Part shown: piece after piece, positions 37,377 through 47,025 of the stretch | Position numbering within the stretch: position 1 is the first letter of the stretch | Layout of the letters: each line of letters opens with the position of its first letter | NCBI RefSeq assembly: GCF_023050945.1 | Contig: NZ_JALKIM010000019.1 | Location: 1-52,948 of the forward strand | Reading direction: 5' to 3' | From: Anaerobiospirillum sp. NML120448 | Lineage (GTDB): Bacteria > Pseudomonadota > Gammaproteobacteria > Enterobacterales > Succinivibrionaceae | DNA: 52,948 nt | Made by a program: the position numbers and the translations under genes | The notes under the pieces: model-generated | What the model saw: only the letters and a program-made list of their open reading frames with translations | Databases searched by the model: none | What the model was told of the DNA's origin: nothing

Positions 37377-37793
37377 TTAGGCTTCTTGAGCGGAAACGTC
37401 AGCCTCAGAAGACTCATCACGGTCGTTACGTTGACGACGGGTGTCGTTGTCTTCACGGGCAGCACGACGATCCTCGCGAGCCTTCATCATTGGAGATGGC
37501 TCGGTTACAGGGCCAGAAGTGCGGATGACTAAATTACGGATAACAGCGTCGTTGAAACGGAAATTGTTCTCAATGCTGTCGATAGCCTCTTGCTCAGCCT
37601 CAACGTTCATTAAAACGTAGTGAGCCTTGTGAAGCTTTAAGATAGGGTAAGCTAATTGACGACGGCCCCAATCCTCAAGACGGTGAATCTTGCCGCCAGT
37701 CTTCTCGATCTCGCCCTTATAACGGTCGATCATGCCTGGAACCTGATCGGACTGATCTGGGTGAACCAGGAAAATGATTTCGTAGTGACGCAT
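37377..37793 (-). CDS. rpsF: 30S ribosomal protein S6
   Basis: A small-subunit protein that pairs with S18 on the central domain of 16S rRNA. The 138-residue protein has [20 protein letters not shown] at the start, [14 protein letters not shown] in the middle and a charged tail after residue ~105 ([20 protein letters not shown], then Glu/Ser/Asp). In E. coli the S6 tail is polyglutamylated by RimK; no Glu-Glu end is present here. It is the first gene of rpsF-rpsR-rplI. Confidence 0.97.
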   Translation of the reverse strand: MRHYEIIFLVHPDQSDQVPGMIDRYKGEIEKTGGKIHRLEDWGRRQLAYPILKLHKAHYVLMNVEAEQEAIDSIENNFRFNDAVIRNLVIRTSGPVTEPSPMMKAREDRRAAREDNDTRRQRNDRDESSEADVSAQEA

Positions 37794-37799
37794 GAAATG

Positions 37800-37841
37800 C
37801 CCCTTACGGTAAAAGTCTAAAATTTCAGTCGTATTTTAGAC
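37800..37841 (-). promoter_or_regulatory. rpsF leader hairpin (candidate S6:S18 site)
   Basis: On the minus strand a perfect 9-bp stem GTCTAAAAT / ATTTTAGAC with a 9-nt loop is followed by ACCGTAAGGGG, which includes the rpsF Shine-Dalgarno. Bacterial rpsF leaders often carry a hairpin plus a CCG element that binds the S6:S18 complex to repress the operon. The CCG next to the Shine-Dalgarno fits that idea, but the canonical fold is not shown. Confidence 0.4.
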
Positions 37842-37898
37842 AAGGAAGCTTACGTGACATCCAACCACTGGTATGTCAACGCGACTGAAGTGCGTTGT

Positions 37899-37926
37899 AT
37901 TCTACCTTAATATGGAAATTTTGCAA
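37899..37926 (-). promoter_or_regulatory. Promoter of rpsF-rpsR-rplI
   Basis: On the minus strand: -35 TTGCAA, 16-bp spacer, -10 TAGAAT. It lies about 105 bp upstream of rpsF, leaving room for the leader hairpin. Confidence 0.65.
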
Positions 37927-37974
37927 GCTCTATCACAGAAAAATAAGCCATTTTTTTAATAAAAAGCACTCAAA

Positions 37975-38010
37975 ATAAAAAACCACCTAACTTGTACAAG
38001 CTAAGTGGTT
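37975..38010 (-). terminator. rlmB terminator
   Basis: A 14-bp stem with a mismatch (AACCACCTAACTTG / CAAGCTAAGTGGTT) and a 2-base apex, followed on the minus strand by T residues. Confidence 0.88.
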
Positions 38011-38036
38011 GTTTTTCATAATGCTTTAAAGAAAAA

Positions 38037-38813
38037 TTAGCTCAATGAGCGCTGTCTTACTGCCTCAAAAAGAGCAATACCAGCAGCTACAGAAACATTT
38101 AAGCTCTCAACACCTTGAGCCATAGGGATCTTAGTAATATCAGTGCACTTTTCACGGGTTAAGCGGCGCATACCTGACTCCTCAGAGCCCATCACAATAG
38201 CTAGAGCACCAGTTAAATTGGTCTCATAAATACTATTGGTAGCTTCGCCATCCATGCCAATAATTTTGATGTCTCTATCAGCTAAATCATCTAATACTCG
38301 AGCCAAATTGGTAACAGCAAATAAAGGAATTTCACTGGCAGCACCAGATGCTGTTTTACGAGCAGCAGGATTGAATGGAGCTGTTTTATCCTTTGGAACA
38401 ATCACGGCATGAGCACCTGCGGCCCATACTGAACGCATAGCAGCACCTAAATTTCTAGGATCAGTAATGCCATCTAAGATTAATAAGAAAGGAAGCTCTT
38501 TTTTAGCATTGAGGTCATCTAAAAAGTCGGCTAAATCATGCTCATTCTTAGGAGGAGTAGACTTCATTTCAATAACAATGCCCTGATGTACACCATTATC
38601 AGTCTTCTCATCAATGAAGTGACGCATAGCGCTTTGAGCCACAATACCGTATATAGATAACTCATTAATGATTTTCTTAATACGCTTATCATCTTCACGG
38701 CCCTTAACTACCCAGGCAGATAAGATCTTATCTGGGCTAGTTTCAATAGCCTGCTCTACAGAGTTGATGCCATAAACAATTTCGCGACTACGACTCTTCT
38801 TTTGCACTTGCAT
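38037..38813 (-). CDS. rlmB: 23S rRNA 2'-O-methyltransferase RlmB
   Basis: A SPOUT-class (TrmH family) enzyme that methylates the ribose of G2251 in 23S rRNA using S-adenosylmethionine. It has an N-terminal L30e-like substrate-binding domain (EIVYGINSVEQAIE, about residues 10-80) and a C-terminal knotted domain with LLILDGITDPRNLGAAMRS (motif 1), AIVMGSEESGMRRL (motif 2) and IPMAQGVESLNVSVAAGIAL (motif 3). I chose the ATG at 38813 (258 aa), preceded by AGGAAA, over a GTG at 38864 that would add 17 atypical residues. It follows rnr on the same strand, as in E. coli. Confidence 0.95.
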   Translation of the reverse strand: MQVQKKSRSREIVYGINSVEQAIETSPDKILSAWVVKGREDDKRIKKIINELSIYGIVAQSAMRHFIDEKTDNGVHQGIVIEMKSTPPKNEHDLADFLDDLNAKKELPFLLILDGITDPRNLGAAMRSVWAAGAHAVIVPKDKTAPFNPAARKTASGAASEIPLFAVTNLARVLDDLADRDIKIIGMDGEATNSIYETNLTGALAIVMGSEESGMRRLTREKCTDITKIPMAQGVESLNVSVAAGIALFEAVRQRSLS

Positions 38814-38976
38814 TAATAATTTCCTGTTTTTACGCACAATAAAGGGGTTAATTGCCCTGAGCACCTAACCCCTTATAAAAATTCTTTAAAAGGAGCAGGC
38901 TGCGCCCGCCCCTAATATATCACTTAACGAGTTTTAATTGACAACAACAATTTAGCTTTTGCCAAATAGCACTCCA

Positions 38977-41900
38977 TTAAGCCTCATCCTTAGCCTTGCT
39001 CTTTGCTGGAGCCTTTTTAGCAGCAGCTTTCTTAGCAGGAGCCTTGGCTGGAGCCTTAGCCTCAGCAGCCTTAGAGGCTGTAGTAGTAGCCTTCTTAGCT
39101 ACACTCTTAGTAGCTGCTTTAGCGGTGCTCTTAGCAGGAGCCTTAGCCTTAGGTTCAGCCTTAGCCTTGGTAGCAACCTTAGGCTCGGCCTTGGCCTTAG
39201 TTGCCTTAACCTCAGTAACCTCACTCTTAGCAGGCTCCTTCTTAGCAGTAGTAGCCTTCTTGGCAGCAGCCTTGGCTGGGGCCTTAGCAGGAGCTTTAGC
39301 CTCTTCCTTTACCTCAGCCTTAGCTGAGGTCTTGGCGCTAGAGGCGCTCTTAGTGGCAGTTGCCTTAGCAGGAGCCTTGGCCTTAGCGGCAGGTTCAGCA
39401 ACAGCTGGAGTTTCAGCTACGGCTGGCTCTTTCTTAGCAGCAGCTTTAGCTGGAGCCTTAGTAGTCTTCTTGGCAGCAGCTTTTGCTGGTGCCTTAGCAA
39501 CCTCTTCCTTAACCTCCTCAACCTTGGACTTAGCCTCAGCAGTGGCTGCGCTCTTAGCGGCAGTCTTGGCTGCGCTCTTAGTAGCAGTTGCTTTGGCTGG
39601 AGCGGCCTTAGCAGAGGCTGCGGTAGCTGCCTTGGCTGGAGATGCCTTGGTAGCGGCCTTGGCTGGAGATGCCTTTTTGGCGGTGCTCTTTGCTGGAGCC
39701 TTGGCTGGTTCAGCCTTAGGTTCTACCTTAGATTCAACAGCAGGCTCGACCTCAGCTTTGGCCTTGGCCTTGCTCTTTGGAGCGGCCTTAGCAGGAGCCT
39801 TGGTTGAGGCTTTCTTTGCAGAAGTTTTAGCAGCTGCCTCTTTAACCTCTACTGGGGACTCAGCCTTGACCTTTGTGGAGGCCTTGGTATCAACTTCCTT
39901 AGCCTTAGCACTTGCTTTAGCCTTGGATGTGCTCTTAGCAGCAGGCTTAGCTGCTACTTTTGGATCAGCTTGATCCTTTACCTCATCAACTTGAGGTGCG
40001 CTCTTGGCTTTAGACTTAGCAGTCTTGGTTTGTGGTTTAGCCAACTTAACCTCCTTTGCCAGGGTGAGATTATCGGTTAAAGAGCCTGAATCTACTGGAG
40101 TAACTTCCTCATCATCTAATACTTGCTTAGACTTAGCATTAGACTTTGAGCCCTTAGAGCCAGACTTAGTTACTTTAGGAGCGCTGGTTTTATCGCTCTT
40201 AGCGCTCTTGGTGCTCTTAATTTTATTATCAGAGCCCAAATCAGCGTCAATTCTAGAGGCAGTATCAATCAATAAAGGATCAATCTCCTCTTTCTTTGCC
40301 TTGCTCTTAGCATCATTTTCAAGAGCAATAACAGTAGTCTTTTTAGTGCCCTTAGAACTGCTCTTACGCTTTACTGTAATGACAGTACCACCAGAGACAT
40401 CCTCTGAAACTACAGCCTTGCTTGGCTCTTTAGTTTCTTTGGCGCTCTTACTAGAGGCTTTAGCCTCAGCTTTAGCATCAGCTTTAGTTTCTGCCTTAGC
40501 TGTAGCTTTAGTAGCAGTCTTGGCAGCAGCTTTCTTAGCTGGAGCTTTCTTAGAGCTACTCTTGGTAGCATTTGGTACTGAGCTATCGGCCTTCTTGCTA
40601 GAGGCAGGCTTTTCATTGATAGCTTCCATATCATCCTCAATATTTAGTGATGACTTAATAGAATAGTCTAAGTGAGCTCTAGTAGCAGTATTGTCATTAT
40701 CAGCAGCTACACCACGGGTAAAGTGACTAATACTGTCTAAGAACTTAGTCTTAATCTCATTAGAAGCCTTAAGATCACTAGATGCTTGTTGCTTTAAGTA
40801 AGCTTTAGCCTCTTGAATATCAAAAGAAACATCTTTCTTGCGAGGATTTACTACAGGTAAAAGATCAATTAAGCGTGCTTCACTCTTAACAGCAGCAATA
40901 CGCACCTTAATTTGATCACCTTCATGATAGACCTTACGAGAACCAATGGAAAAACCTTTGATATTGCCATGGTCCACTGTATAAATATCTTTAATCATGC
41001 CATCGATAAAGAAATCGTTAAGCGTAATAAAGATTCCCCTATCAGTAATAGCTGATACAGTGCCATCTACCACTTCATTAATAAAGTTCTTTAAGTACTC
41101 GCACTTTAAGGAGTTATCAACATCGTACTCAGCGTTAGCAGCCTGAATTTCATTTTTAGTACAGGCTGTGCCTAGCTTAACTAAAGCATCATGGCTATAT
41201 TGTTGAGAACCAATTTTGCCCCAATCTCTCTTTTGCTTCTTCTCTAAGATGTACTTAATGACTCGGTGAATTTGCAAGTCAGGATAGCGGCGAATTGGAG
41301 AGGTAAAGTGTGAATAATTTTGTAGCGCTAAGCCAAAGTGACCAATGTTGTCTGGGCTGTACTGAGCCTTAGACATAGAGCGCAACAATTGTAGAGCAAT
41401 GACCTGATGCACACCCTCTGGCAATTTACTTACTTGATCAGAGACCTTTCTAAAGTCTTGAGGGGTTGGCTCATAACCATTAGGCAAATCAATACCGTGA
41501 AGGGATAAGATAGCTCTTAGGCGATCTAGTTTTTCCTCAGAAGGTACATCATGGATACGATATAAAGTTTGGAAGCCATTTTCCTTAACAAAGGTAGCAG
41601 CACATACGTTAGCTGCAATCATGCATTCCTCAATTAGCTGATTGGCCTCAGTGGTCTCATCAGGCTCCATGCCTTTCACTTTCCAATGCTCATCAAAGAG
41701 GAAATGTACTTCGGTACTTTCAAACTTAAAGACACCACGGTTATCGCTAGCCTTACTTAAGGCCTGATAAACCTTATACAGATTATCAATCCAAGGTAGA
41801 CATTGTTCATGCTCAGGATAAATGGCTTTACCCTCAGTAATCATGGTATGAACTTCGGTATAAGTTAATCGGGCATGAGAATTCATAACAGCAGGATAGA

Positions 41901-43089
41901 AGTCATAACTTTCTATCTTACCTGCCTTAGAAATAATCATGTCGCATACCATACAGAGGCGATCTACATTAGGATTTAAAGAGCAAATACCATTAGATAG
42001 CTCCTCTGGCAACATAGGAACTACAAAGTAAGGGAAATACACACTGGTAGTACGCTCTAAAGCCTCAGCATCAATAGCACTACCTGTTCTTACATAGTAA
42101 GAAACATCAGCAATAGCTACGTAAAGGTGATACTTGTTATCCTCAATAGTACAGTAAACAGCATCGTCAAAATCACGTGCATCCTCGCCATCGATAGTAA
42201 CTAAAGGCAAGTTACGTAAATCAACACGTCCTTTGAGTTCATCGTGATTAACTGTTTTAGGAATGTTCTTGATGGAGCGCTTTACTGTATCTGGCCAGGC
42301 ACTAGCAATATCATGCTCTAAAATAGCCTTAACAATAAAATTGTCTAAGACACCACGATCGCCTTTAAGCTCCTGGGCTTTAACAATAAGGATATTTGGT
42401 GATTTACGAGAAATAATTTCTGCTACCACCAAAGAACCTGGGGTAATGGTGTGATCTTTAGTAACGCGAATGTCATAGGCGTTAAAACCTTTTTCTCTAA
42501 AGAAAATCTGCTCTGAGTTTTCAGGCATATCACCCATTAAAGAGGCACGCATTTTCACAAAGCTGACCACATAGGCTGCCCCTAAGAAAGTATTAATAAC
42601 TACTTTGACCACATCGCCAGGAATAGTTAAATACTTACTAAATAATGGGTAAACATTGCCCTCTTCATCAGTAAAGCGCAGCTCACTTCCTTGCATACCA
42701 GGCGGTGCATAAATATTGGAACGAGCGCAGCTTACCTTACCTTGTGAAACCTTTTTAAAAGCACTAGCAACAAAACCAGCACCTTCACCAATATATTCAA
42801 TAGCACCATCATCAAGTAACTCTTGAATAGTATCAAGGTATTGTTCAATACCTATATTACTGGTTGAGCCTTTAAAACCTACAGATGAAAGCATAAAGCT
42901 AAGAATATCTAGCTTGCGTTGAGAAAGAACTTCTTCAAAGGTGTAGTGTTTGGTAGCAGCACAAAGGTACAGCGCTGTCTTAAAGTCAGTTTGCAAGTCA
43001 CCTTTAGGAGCTTTTTTGGGCTCTAGTAACTGTGCAAACACTTGCCCAGCTTGAGGCAACATTGTGCTAGTTTGCATTTCATTTGCCAT
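38977..43089 (-). CDS. rnr: RNase R with long histone-like tail
   Basis: A processive 3'-5' exoribonuclease that degrades structured RNA. At 1370 residues it is far longer than E. coli RNase R (813). Residues 1-~745 are the normal enzyme: an N-terminal helix-turn-helix region, cold-shock domains, and the RNB domain with TIDGEDARDFDDAV, whose metal ligands are Asp300, 306, 308 and 309. YSHFTSPIRRYPDLQIHRV and an S1 domain follow (VDGTVSAITDRGIFI). The final ~620 residues are Lys/Ala/Ser/Thr/Glu-rich (APAKAAAKK, KATATKSA), like histone H1 or AlgP tails. The E. coli tail is similar in kind but only ~80 residues. The frame is unbroken and rlmB follows. Confidence 0.95.
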   Translation of the reverse strand: MANEMQTSTMLPQAGQVFAQLLEPKKAPKGDLQTDFKTALYLCAATKHYTFEEVLSQRKLDILSFMLSSVGFKGSTSNIGIEQYLDTIQELLDDGAIEYIGEGAGFVASAFKKVSQGKVSCARSNIYAPPGMQGSELRFTDEEGNVYPLFSKYLTIPGDVVKVVINTFLGAAYVVSFVKMRASLMGDMPENSEQIFFREKGFNAYDIRVTKDHTITPGSLVVAEIISRKSPNILIVKAQELKGDRGVLDNFIVKAILEHDIASAWPDTVKRSIKNIPKTVNHDELKGRVDLRNLPLVTIDGEDARDFDDAVYCTIEDNKYHLYVAIADVSYYVRTGSAIDAEALERTTSVYFPYFVVPMLPEELSNGICSLNPNVDRLCMVCDMIISKAGKIESYDFYPAVMNSHARLTYTEVHTMITEGKAIYPEHEQCLPWIDNLYKVYQALSKASDNRGVFKFESTEVHFLFDEHWKVKGMEPDETTEANQLIEECMIAANVCAATFVKENGFQTLYRIHDVPSEEKLDRLRAILSLHGIDLPNGYEPTPQDFRKVSDQVSKLPEGVHQVIALQLLRSMSKAQYSPDNIGHFGLALQNYSHFTSPIRRYPDLQIHRVIKYILEKKQKRDWGKIGSQQYSHDALVKLGTACTKNEIQAANAEYDVDNSLKCEYLKNFINEVVDGTVSAITDRGIFITLNDFFIDGMIKDIYTVDHGNIKGFSIGSRKVYHEGDQIKVRIAAVKSEARLIDLLPVVNPRKKDVSFDIQEAKAYLKQQASSDLKASNEIKTKFLDSISHFTRGVAADNDNTATRAHLDYSIKSSLNIEDDMEAINEKPASSKKADSSVPNATKSSSKKAPAKKAAAKTATKATAKAETKADAKAEAKASSKSAKETKEPSKAVVSEDVSGGTVITVKRKSSSKGTKKTTVIALENDAKSKAKKEEIDPLLIDTASRIDADLGSDNKIKSTKSAKSDKTSAPKVTKSGSKGSKSNAKSKQVLDDEEVTPVDSGSLTDNLTLAKEVKLAKPQTKTAKSKAKSAPQVDEVKDQADPKVAAKPAAKSTSKAKASAKAKEVDTKASTKVKAESPVEVKEAAAKTSAKKASTKAPAKAAPKSKAKAKAEVEPAVESKVEPKAEPAKAPAKSTAKKASPAKAATKASPAKAATAASAKAAPAKATATKSAAKTAAKSAATAEAKSKVEEVKEEVAKAPAKAAAKKTTKAPAKAAAKKEPAVAETPAVAEPAAKAKAPAKATATKSASSAKTSAKAEVKEEAKAPAKAPAKAAAKKATTAKKEPAKSEVTEVKATKAKAEPKVATKAKAEPKAKAPAKSTAKAATKSVAKKATTTASKAAEAKAPAKAPAKKAAAKKAPAKSKAKDEA

Positions 43090-43378
43090 ATATTAATCCT
43101 TATTGTGCAAAGCTAATTAAGCCCAACGGCTGATTATGATTACTAGCTGTCAGCTTACTTAAAGCTTGAGTTTAAAATTCTTACACCTGTCTTGTTAGGT
43201 GTACTTTAGTCCAGAATATTGTCTATCTTATTGTATATGGAAGACAGATTGAAATATCAGAGAGTTAGTCTTTAGCACGTGAGCTTGAATGCAATTAATA
43301 AAATTAAACCTTGCCTATTATGATTTTAAGCTACTTAGCTATTACAAACTTAGACAAAATTAAACTTTATTACTTATT
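43090..43378. other. hemW-rnr intergenic region
   Basis: About 290 bp with no visible gene. It should hold the rnr promoter on the minus strand. No clear terminator for hemW is seen. Confidence 0.35.
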
Positions 43379-44692
43379 TCACAAAAAATATGAAATAACA
43401 TCATTTAGCATTAATCTGCCTTGATCATTTAAAGAAAAACTTAAATCATTTTCAAGTTCAATTAAGCCCTGTGCCTGAATCTTTTTAAGCTCTTTTTCTA
43501 TAGTATTAATCGGCATACCAGTGCGCATTAAATACTCTTTAGAGCTTACTTGATCGTTAAATAATCTTAAACGATTTAACATGAACTCAAAGGCTATTTC
43601 CTCTTGAGCTACTAAGTTTTTACTTAGTACCCCTTCTTCTAAATTAGAATAGGCCTTCATACAAGAGTTCATATACTCAAGATAGTTTTCACTATTAGCA
43701 CTACGATAAATACGCATGGTGTCCCCCTCAGAGGTTTTTTCTAATAATGAAACCTTCTGGTGAGCCGCTGCTCCAATGCCTAAATAATCACCATAAAGCC
43801 AATAGTTTTGATTATGAATACAACGATAGTTGCCACCTAAGTTATAGCCAGAAACCTCGTAATGCTCAAAATTTGCTTGTTCTAATAAATAAAAGCCCTC
43901 CTGCTCAATAGCATAAAGAACATCTTCATCTGGCAGTACAGGAGGATGGTCACCAAAAACAGTACCTTCCTCTAAGGTTAGCTCATACCAAGATAAATGC
44001 GTGCTTTCCATTTGTAGGGCTGTTTTTAGATCACTAAGAGCTAAAGAGACATCTTGTCTAGGCAAACCATGCATAATGTCGAGATTATAATTATAAAATC
44101 CTGCCTTTTGAGCGTTCTTACAAGCACTAATAGCCTCCTCTGCATTATGAATACGGCCCAAGCGCTTGAGAGCTTGATCATTAAAACTCTGAACACCAAT
44201 ACTGATTCTATTAAAGCCCACCGCTCTTAACTCTTTGAGCAAAGCTAAGTCTATGGTGCCAGGATTAGCCTCTAAAGAAATTTCCGCCCCATCAGATAAA
44301 TATGGGCCAATCTTTTCAAATAAACGACCCCACAACTTAGGCTCACAAAGGCTAGGTGTGCCACCACCAATATAAACACAAATAAGCTTACGGCCATTTA
44401 ACAGCGGGATTTTGAGTTCAAACTCTTTAATCAGTAAATCTATATATTGCCCATCACGAACGACATCAGCACCTTGAGCCAAGGAGGCAAAATCACAATA
44501 AGGGCATTTATGCACGCAAAAAGGATAATGAATATATAAAGCTATATCGTGATGGGAAAAAAGATAGTCTTTGCGACTTTGAGGCTCCAAATTAAGGGTT
44601 AAAGGCAAAGTAGAGGCTAATTCTTGAGCATGCCTAAGATGAGCTGTAATCTCATCATAATGGTTAACTAAAATTTGCTTAGCAAGAGACAT
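43379..44692 (-). CDS. hemW: Heme chaperone HemW (radical SAM, CPO-like)
   Basis: A radical-SAM protein related to coproporphyrinogen III dehydrogenase (HemN) that acts as a heme chaperone. The [4Fe-4S] cluster is bound by C59-x3-C63-x2-C66 (YIHYPFCVHKCPYCDF). Further motifs are VYIGGGTPSL, EANPGTID, RISIGVQSF and GIGAAAH. The three-Cys spacing and the Cys-less position after the third Cys distinguish HemW from true HemN. At 437 residues it has about 50 extra N-terminal residues relative to E. coli HemW. It follows rdgB (67 bp away, across a hairpin), the same pair as in E. coli. Confidence 0.94.
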   Translation of the reverse strand: MSLAKQILVNHYDEITAHLRHAQELASTLPLTLNLEPQSRKDYLFSHHDIALYIHYPFCVHKCPYCDFASLAQGADVVRDGQYIDLLIKEFELKIPLLNGRKLICVYIGGGTPSLCEPKLWGRLFEKIGPYLSDGAEISLEANPGTIDLALLKELRAVGFNRISIGVQSFNDQALKRLGRIHNAEEAISACKNAQKAGFYNYNLDIMHGLPRQDVSLALSDLKTALQMESTHLSWYELTLEEGTVFGDHPPVLPDEDVLYAIEQEGFYLLEQANFEHYEVSGYNLGGNYRCIHNQNYWLYGDYLGIGAAAHQKVSLLEKTSEGDTMRIYRSANSENYLEYMNSCMKAYSNLEEGVLSKNLVAQEEIAFEFMLNRLRLFNDQVSSKEYLMRTGMPINTIEKELKKIQAQGLIELENDLSFSLNDQGRLMLNDVISYFL

Positions 44693-44720
44693 TAAATAAA
44701 ATCTTCTAGAGTAATTTGCC

Positions 44721-44755
44721 TAAAAAATAAGAGAGCTACTAGAGCTCTCTTTTTG
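44721..44755. terminator. Hairpin between rdgB and hemW
   Basis: A perfect 8-bp stem AGAGAGCT / AGCTCTCT with a 5-nt loop, with TTATTTTTT after it on the minus strand. It may attenuate rather than fully stop read-through into hemW. Confidence 0.7.
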
Positions 44756-44759
44756 AAAA

Positions 44760-45365
44760 TTAAATATCGTGACAGCGGTGTAACTCGGCTACAAGTAAAG
44801 ACAAGGCACGAGCACGATGAGAAATAACATTCTTAATTTGATATGGAATTTGAGCAGCTGTGCAATTACGACCTGTAACAACAAATAACGGATCATAGCC
44901 AAAGCCATTTTGACCCATAGGCTTTAGACCTATGCTACCTTCCCAAGAGGCAGTAACCACTACAGGAACAGGATCGTCATATGAGCGAACGTAAGCTAAA
45001 GCTACAAAATAACGTGCGCTTCTCTTTTCTACAGGAACATCTTTAAGGGCTTCTAATAATTTATCATTATTGCCCTTATCATTACCCCACTCACCGCAGT
45101 AACGGGCTGAATAAATGCCAGGAGCACCATTTAGTGCATCGACACATAACCCTGAGTCATCAGCAAGGGAAGGCAAATTAGAATATTTAGCAGCATTACG
45201 AGCTTTGATTAAGGCATTTTCAATAAAGCTCAGACCATTTTCCTCGGCCTCAGGTACGTTAAATTCCTTTTGTAAATGAACTTCAACACCAAGAGGGGTA
45301 AGGATCTCGCCAAACTCACTGGCCTTACCACTATTATTGGAGGCTAATACAATCTTTTTTAACAT
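44760..45365 (-). CDS. rdgB: XTP/dITP diphosphatase
   Basis: A house-cleaning pyrophosphatase that hydrolyses dITP, ITP and XTP to monophosphates and so keeps deaminated purines out of DNA and RNA. The 201-residue protein has the Ham1 fold signatures: LASNNSGKASEF near the N-terminus, SLADDSGLCVDALNGAPGIYSARY (about 66-89) and GQNGFGYDPLFV (about 151-162). The C-terminus has ISHRARAL. It is the upstream partner of hemW. Confidence 0.96.
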   Translation of the reverse strand: MLKKIVLASNNSGKASEFGEILTPLGVEVHLQKEFNVPEAEENGLSFIENALIKARNAAKYSNLPSLADDSGLCVDALNGAPGIYSARYCGEWGNDKGNNDKLLEALKDVPVEKRSARYFVALAYVRSYDDPVPVVVTASWEGSIGLKPMGQNGFGYDPLFVVTGRNCTAAQIPYQIKNVISHRARALSLLVAELHRCHDI

Positions 45366-45475
45366 AATAAAGCTCTATATCTACCAAACCATCATTAGAC
45401 TTAAGATTCACCCTAAGCAAAGCTAATTGCGAAGCAATAATAACTAAGCTTAGCTTATTTTGCTAGTCTTAAGCA

Positions 45476-46900
45476 TTAAAGTCCTATTACTTTGCGCTCA
45501 ATAGTTTTAGTTGCTTGCTCACAAGCTTTTTTAAGCACTGATTCGTATGAAGGATTGAAATAAGGCAAAGCTGCAACTTGCTCTACAGTTAACTCCTGAG
45601 ACATGGCCATAGCAAGCATATGGGCAATATGAGAGGCATCATGCATACAAATTTCTGAACCTAATATTTTATGGCTAGCCTCGTCCACATACATTCTGAA
45701 CAGACCACCCTCATTTTGGGTAACTCTAAAGAAGCCATCATTAAGTCTAATCTCAGAGGAAACAAAAGACTGCCCTGATTTAGCTCTTTGCTTAACCTCT
45801 TCATAAGTCATACCCACCATAGCAAGCTCAGGATCGGTGGCTAAAATATTAAGCTTAAAAGGCTGAGTAAATTTCTTGAGATTAGGATAATTAACTGCAT
45901 TAGTACCAGCTGCAATGCCTTGAGCCCTAGCACTAGCAGTAGTCATATTAAGAGCGGTCACATCACCTGCGGCAAAGATGTGAGGAATGGAGGTTTGCAT
46001 GGTTTGCTCATCAACATTAATACATCCTGTACGTCCAAGCGACATACCTAGCTCTCGTAAATGTAAACCATCGAGCTTTGGATAGCGTATAGAGCAAGCT
46101 AGAATAGTTTCAACCTCTAAATGATTTTCATAATTGGACTCTAAATAGTAAATACCATAGCCCCGATCATAGCGCTCAATAGCCGTGATATAACTGTCTA
46201 AGACCAAGTCAAAACGATCATTAAAAACATCTACCGCTGCTGATACCACAGAATCATCAGTTAAATTCCAAAGATTTTGATTGCCAAAAACGATGACCTT
46301 AACACCTAAATAGCTAAGAGCTTGTCCTAGCTGTAAGCCCTCACGATTAGAGCCAAAAATGGCCATAGAATTAGGCAAATGATCTAAATCAAAAAAGTCA
46401 TTAGTAGTAAAGATACCGCCTGAGGCCTGATGCTGACTAAGCTCATAAGGCACTACAGGAACTGAGCCTGTTGCAATTACTGCTGTCTTAAAGTTTACTT
46501 TATGGCTCTCATTAACCATAAGGGTATGCTCATCTAAAAGGCGAGCTCTACCAATTAGTCGATTACTCTCTGGAATACGGTAAATAAAAGATAGGATCTC
46601 ACTAGTGTCTTTGGCTCTTACTGCTCTTAAAGTATTAAGCACATGATCAGTATCGAAGGCAAAGTCAAAACTCATACCCACGCCATACTTATCAAGCTCC
46701 ATTAACGAATGGCAATGCCTACCAGCAGCAGACAAGTAAGATAAAGGAGTGTCACCCGTGCGTTTAGCGCTGGTACCAAGGGGACCTGATTCAACTAAAA
46801 TACAATGAGCTCCTGAGGCACTGGCTACTTTATAAGCCTCAAGACCTGCACTACCAGCTCCAATAATGACAGTATCGCACGATAATACTATCTCACTCAT
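45476..46900 (-). CDS. Lipoamide dehydrogenase-like flavoprotein lacking redox cysteines
   Basis: A class I pyridine nucleotide-disulfide oxidoreductase fold of 474 residues. The FAD site is VIIGAGSAGLEA (from residue 11), with a second Rossmann region (MAIFGSNREGLQLGQAL), the FAD motif ...IPHIFAAGDVT, and a dimerisation domain. Lipoamide dehydrogenases carry GTxCxxxxCxPSK. Here the segment is LGTSAKRTGDTPLS (41-54), with Ala45 and Asp50 where the two Cys should be. The C-terminal His-x4-Glu pair is also gone (FNPSYES at 448-454). Thiol-disulfide chemistry therefore looks impossible, although FAD and NAD(P)H binding could remain. It is not next to pdh or 2-oxoacid dehydrogenase genes; rdgB and hemW follow. 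Function unknown. Confidence 0.85.
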   Translation of the reverse strand: MSEIVLSCDTVIIGAGSAGLEAYKVASASGAHCILVESGPLGTSAKRTGDTPLSYLSAAGRHCHSLMELDKYGVGMSFDFAFDTDHVLNTLRAVRAKDTSEILSFIYRIPESNRLIGRARLLDEHTLMVNESHKVNFKTAVIATGSVPVVPYELSQHQASGGIFTTNDFFDLDHLPNSMAIFGSNREGLQLGQALSYLGVKVIVFGNQNLWNLTDDSVVSAAVDVFNDRFDLVLDSYITAIERYDRGYGIYYLESNYENHLEVETILACSIRYPKLDGLHLRELGMSLGRTGCINVDEQTMQTSIPHIFAAGDVTALNMTTASARAQGIAAGTNAVNYPNLKKFTQPFKLNILATDPELAMVGMTYEEVKQRAKSGQSFVSSEIRLNDGFFRVTQNEGGLFRMYVDEASHKILGSEICMHDASHIAHMLAMAMSQELTVEQVAALPYFNPSYESVLKKACEQATKTIERKVIGL

Positions 46901-47025
46901 AATCCTTATCCTACTACAGCACTAATGATCAGTTAGCATCATAGTAATAATAGCAAACGAAAACATATTTTTTTAAAATTTAAATAGCAATTCAAAGAGC
47001 AAAATTTGTTTAAAAGGAGTTTTTT

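Noticed and set aside
38996-39973. 325-codon frame on the + strand
   Set aside because: It is antisense to the Lys/Ala-rich tail of rnr. The repeated GCC/AAG codons give a long Ala/Leu/Val-rich shadow with no start site or family.
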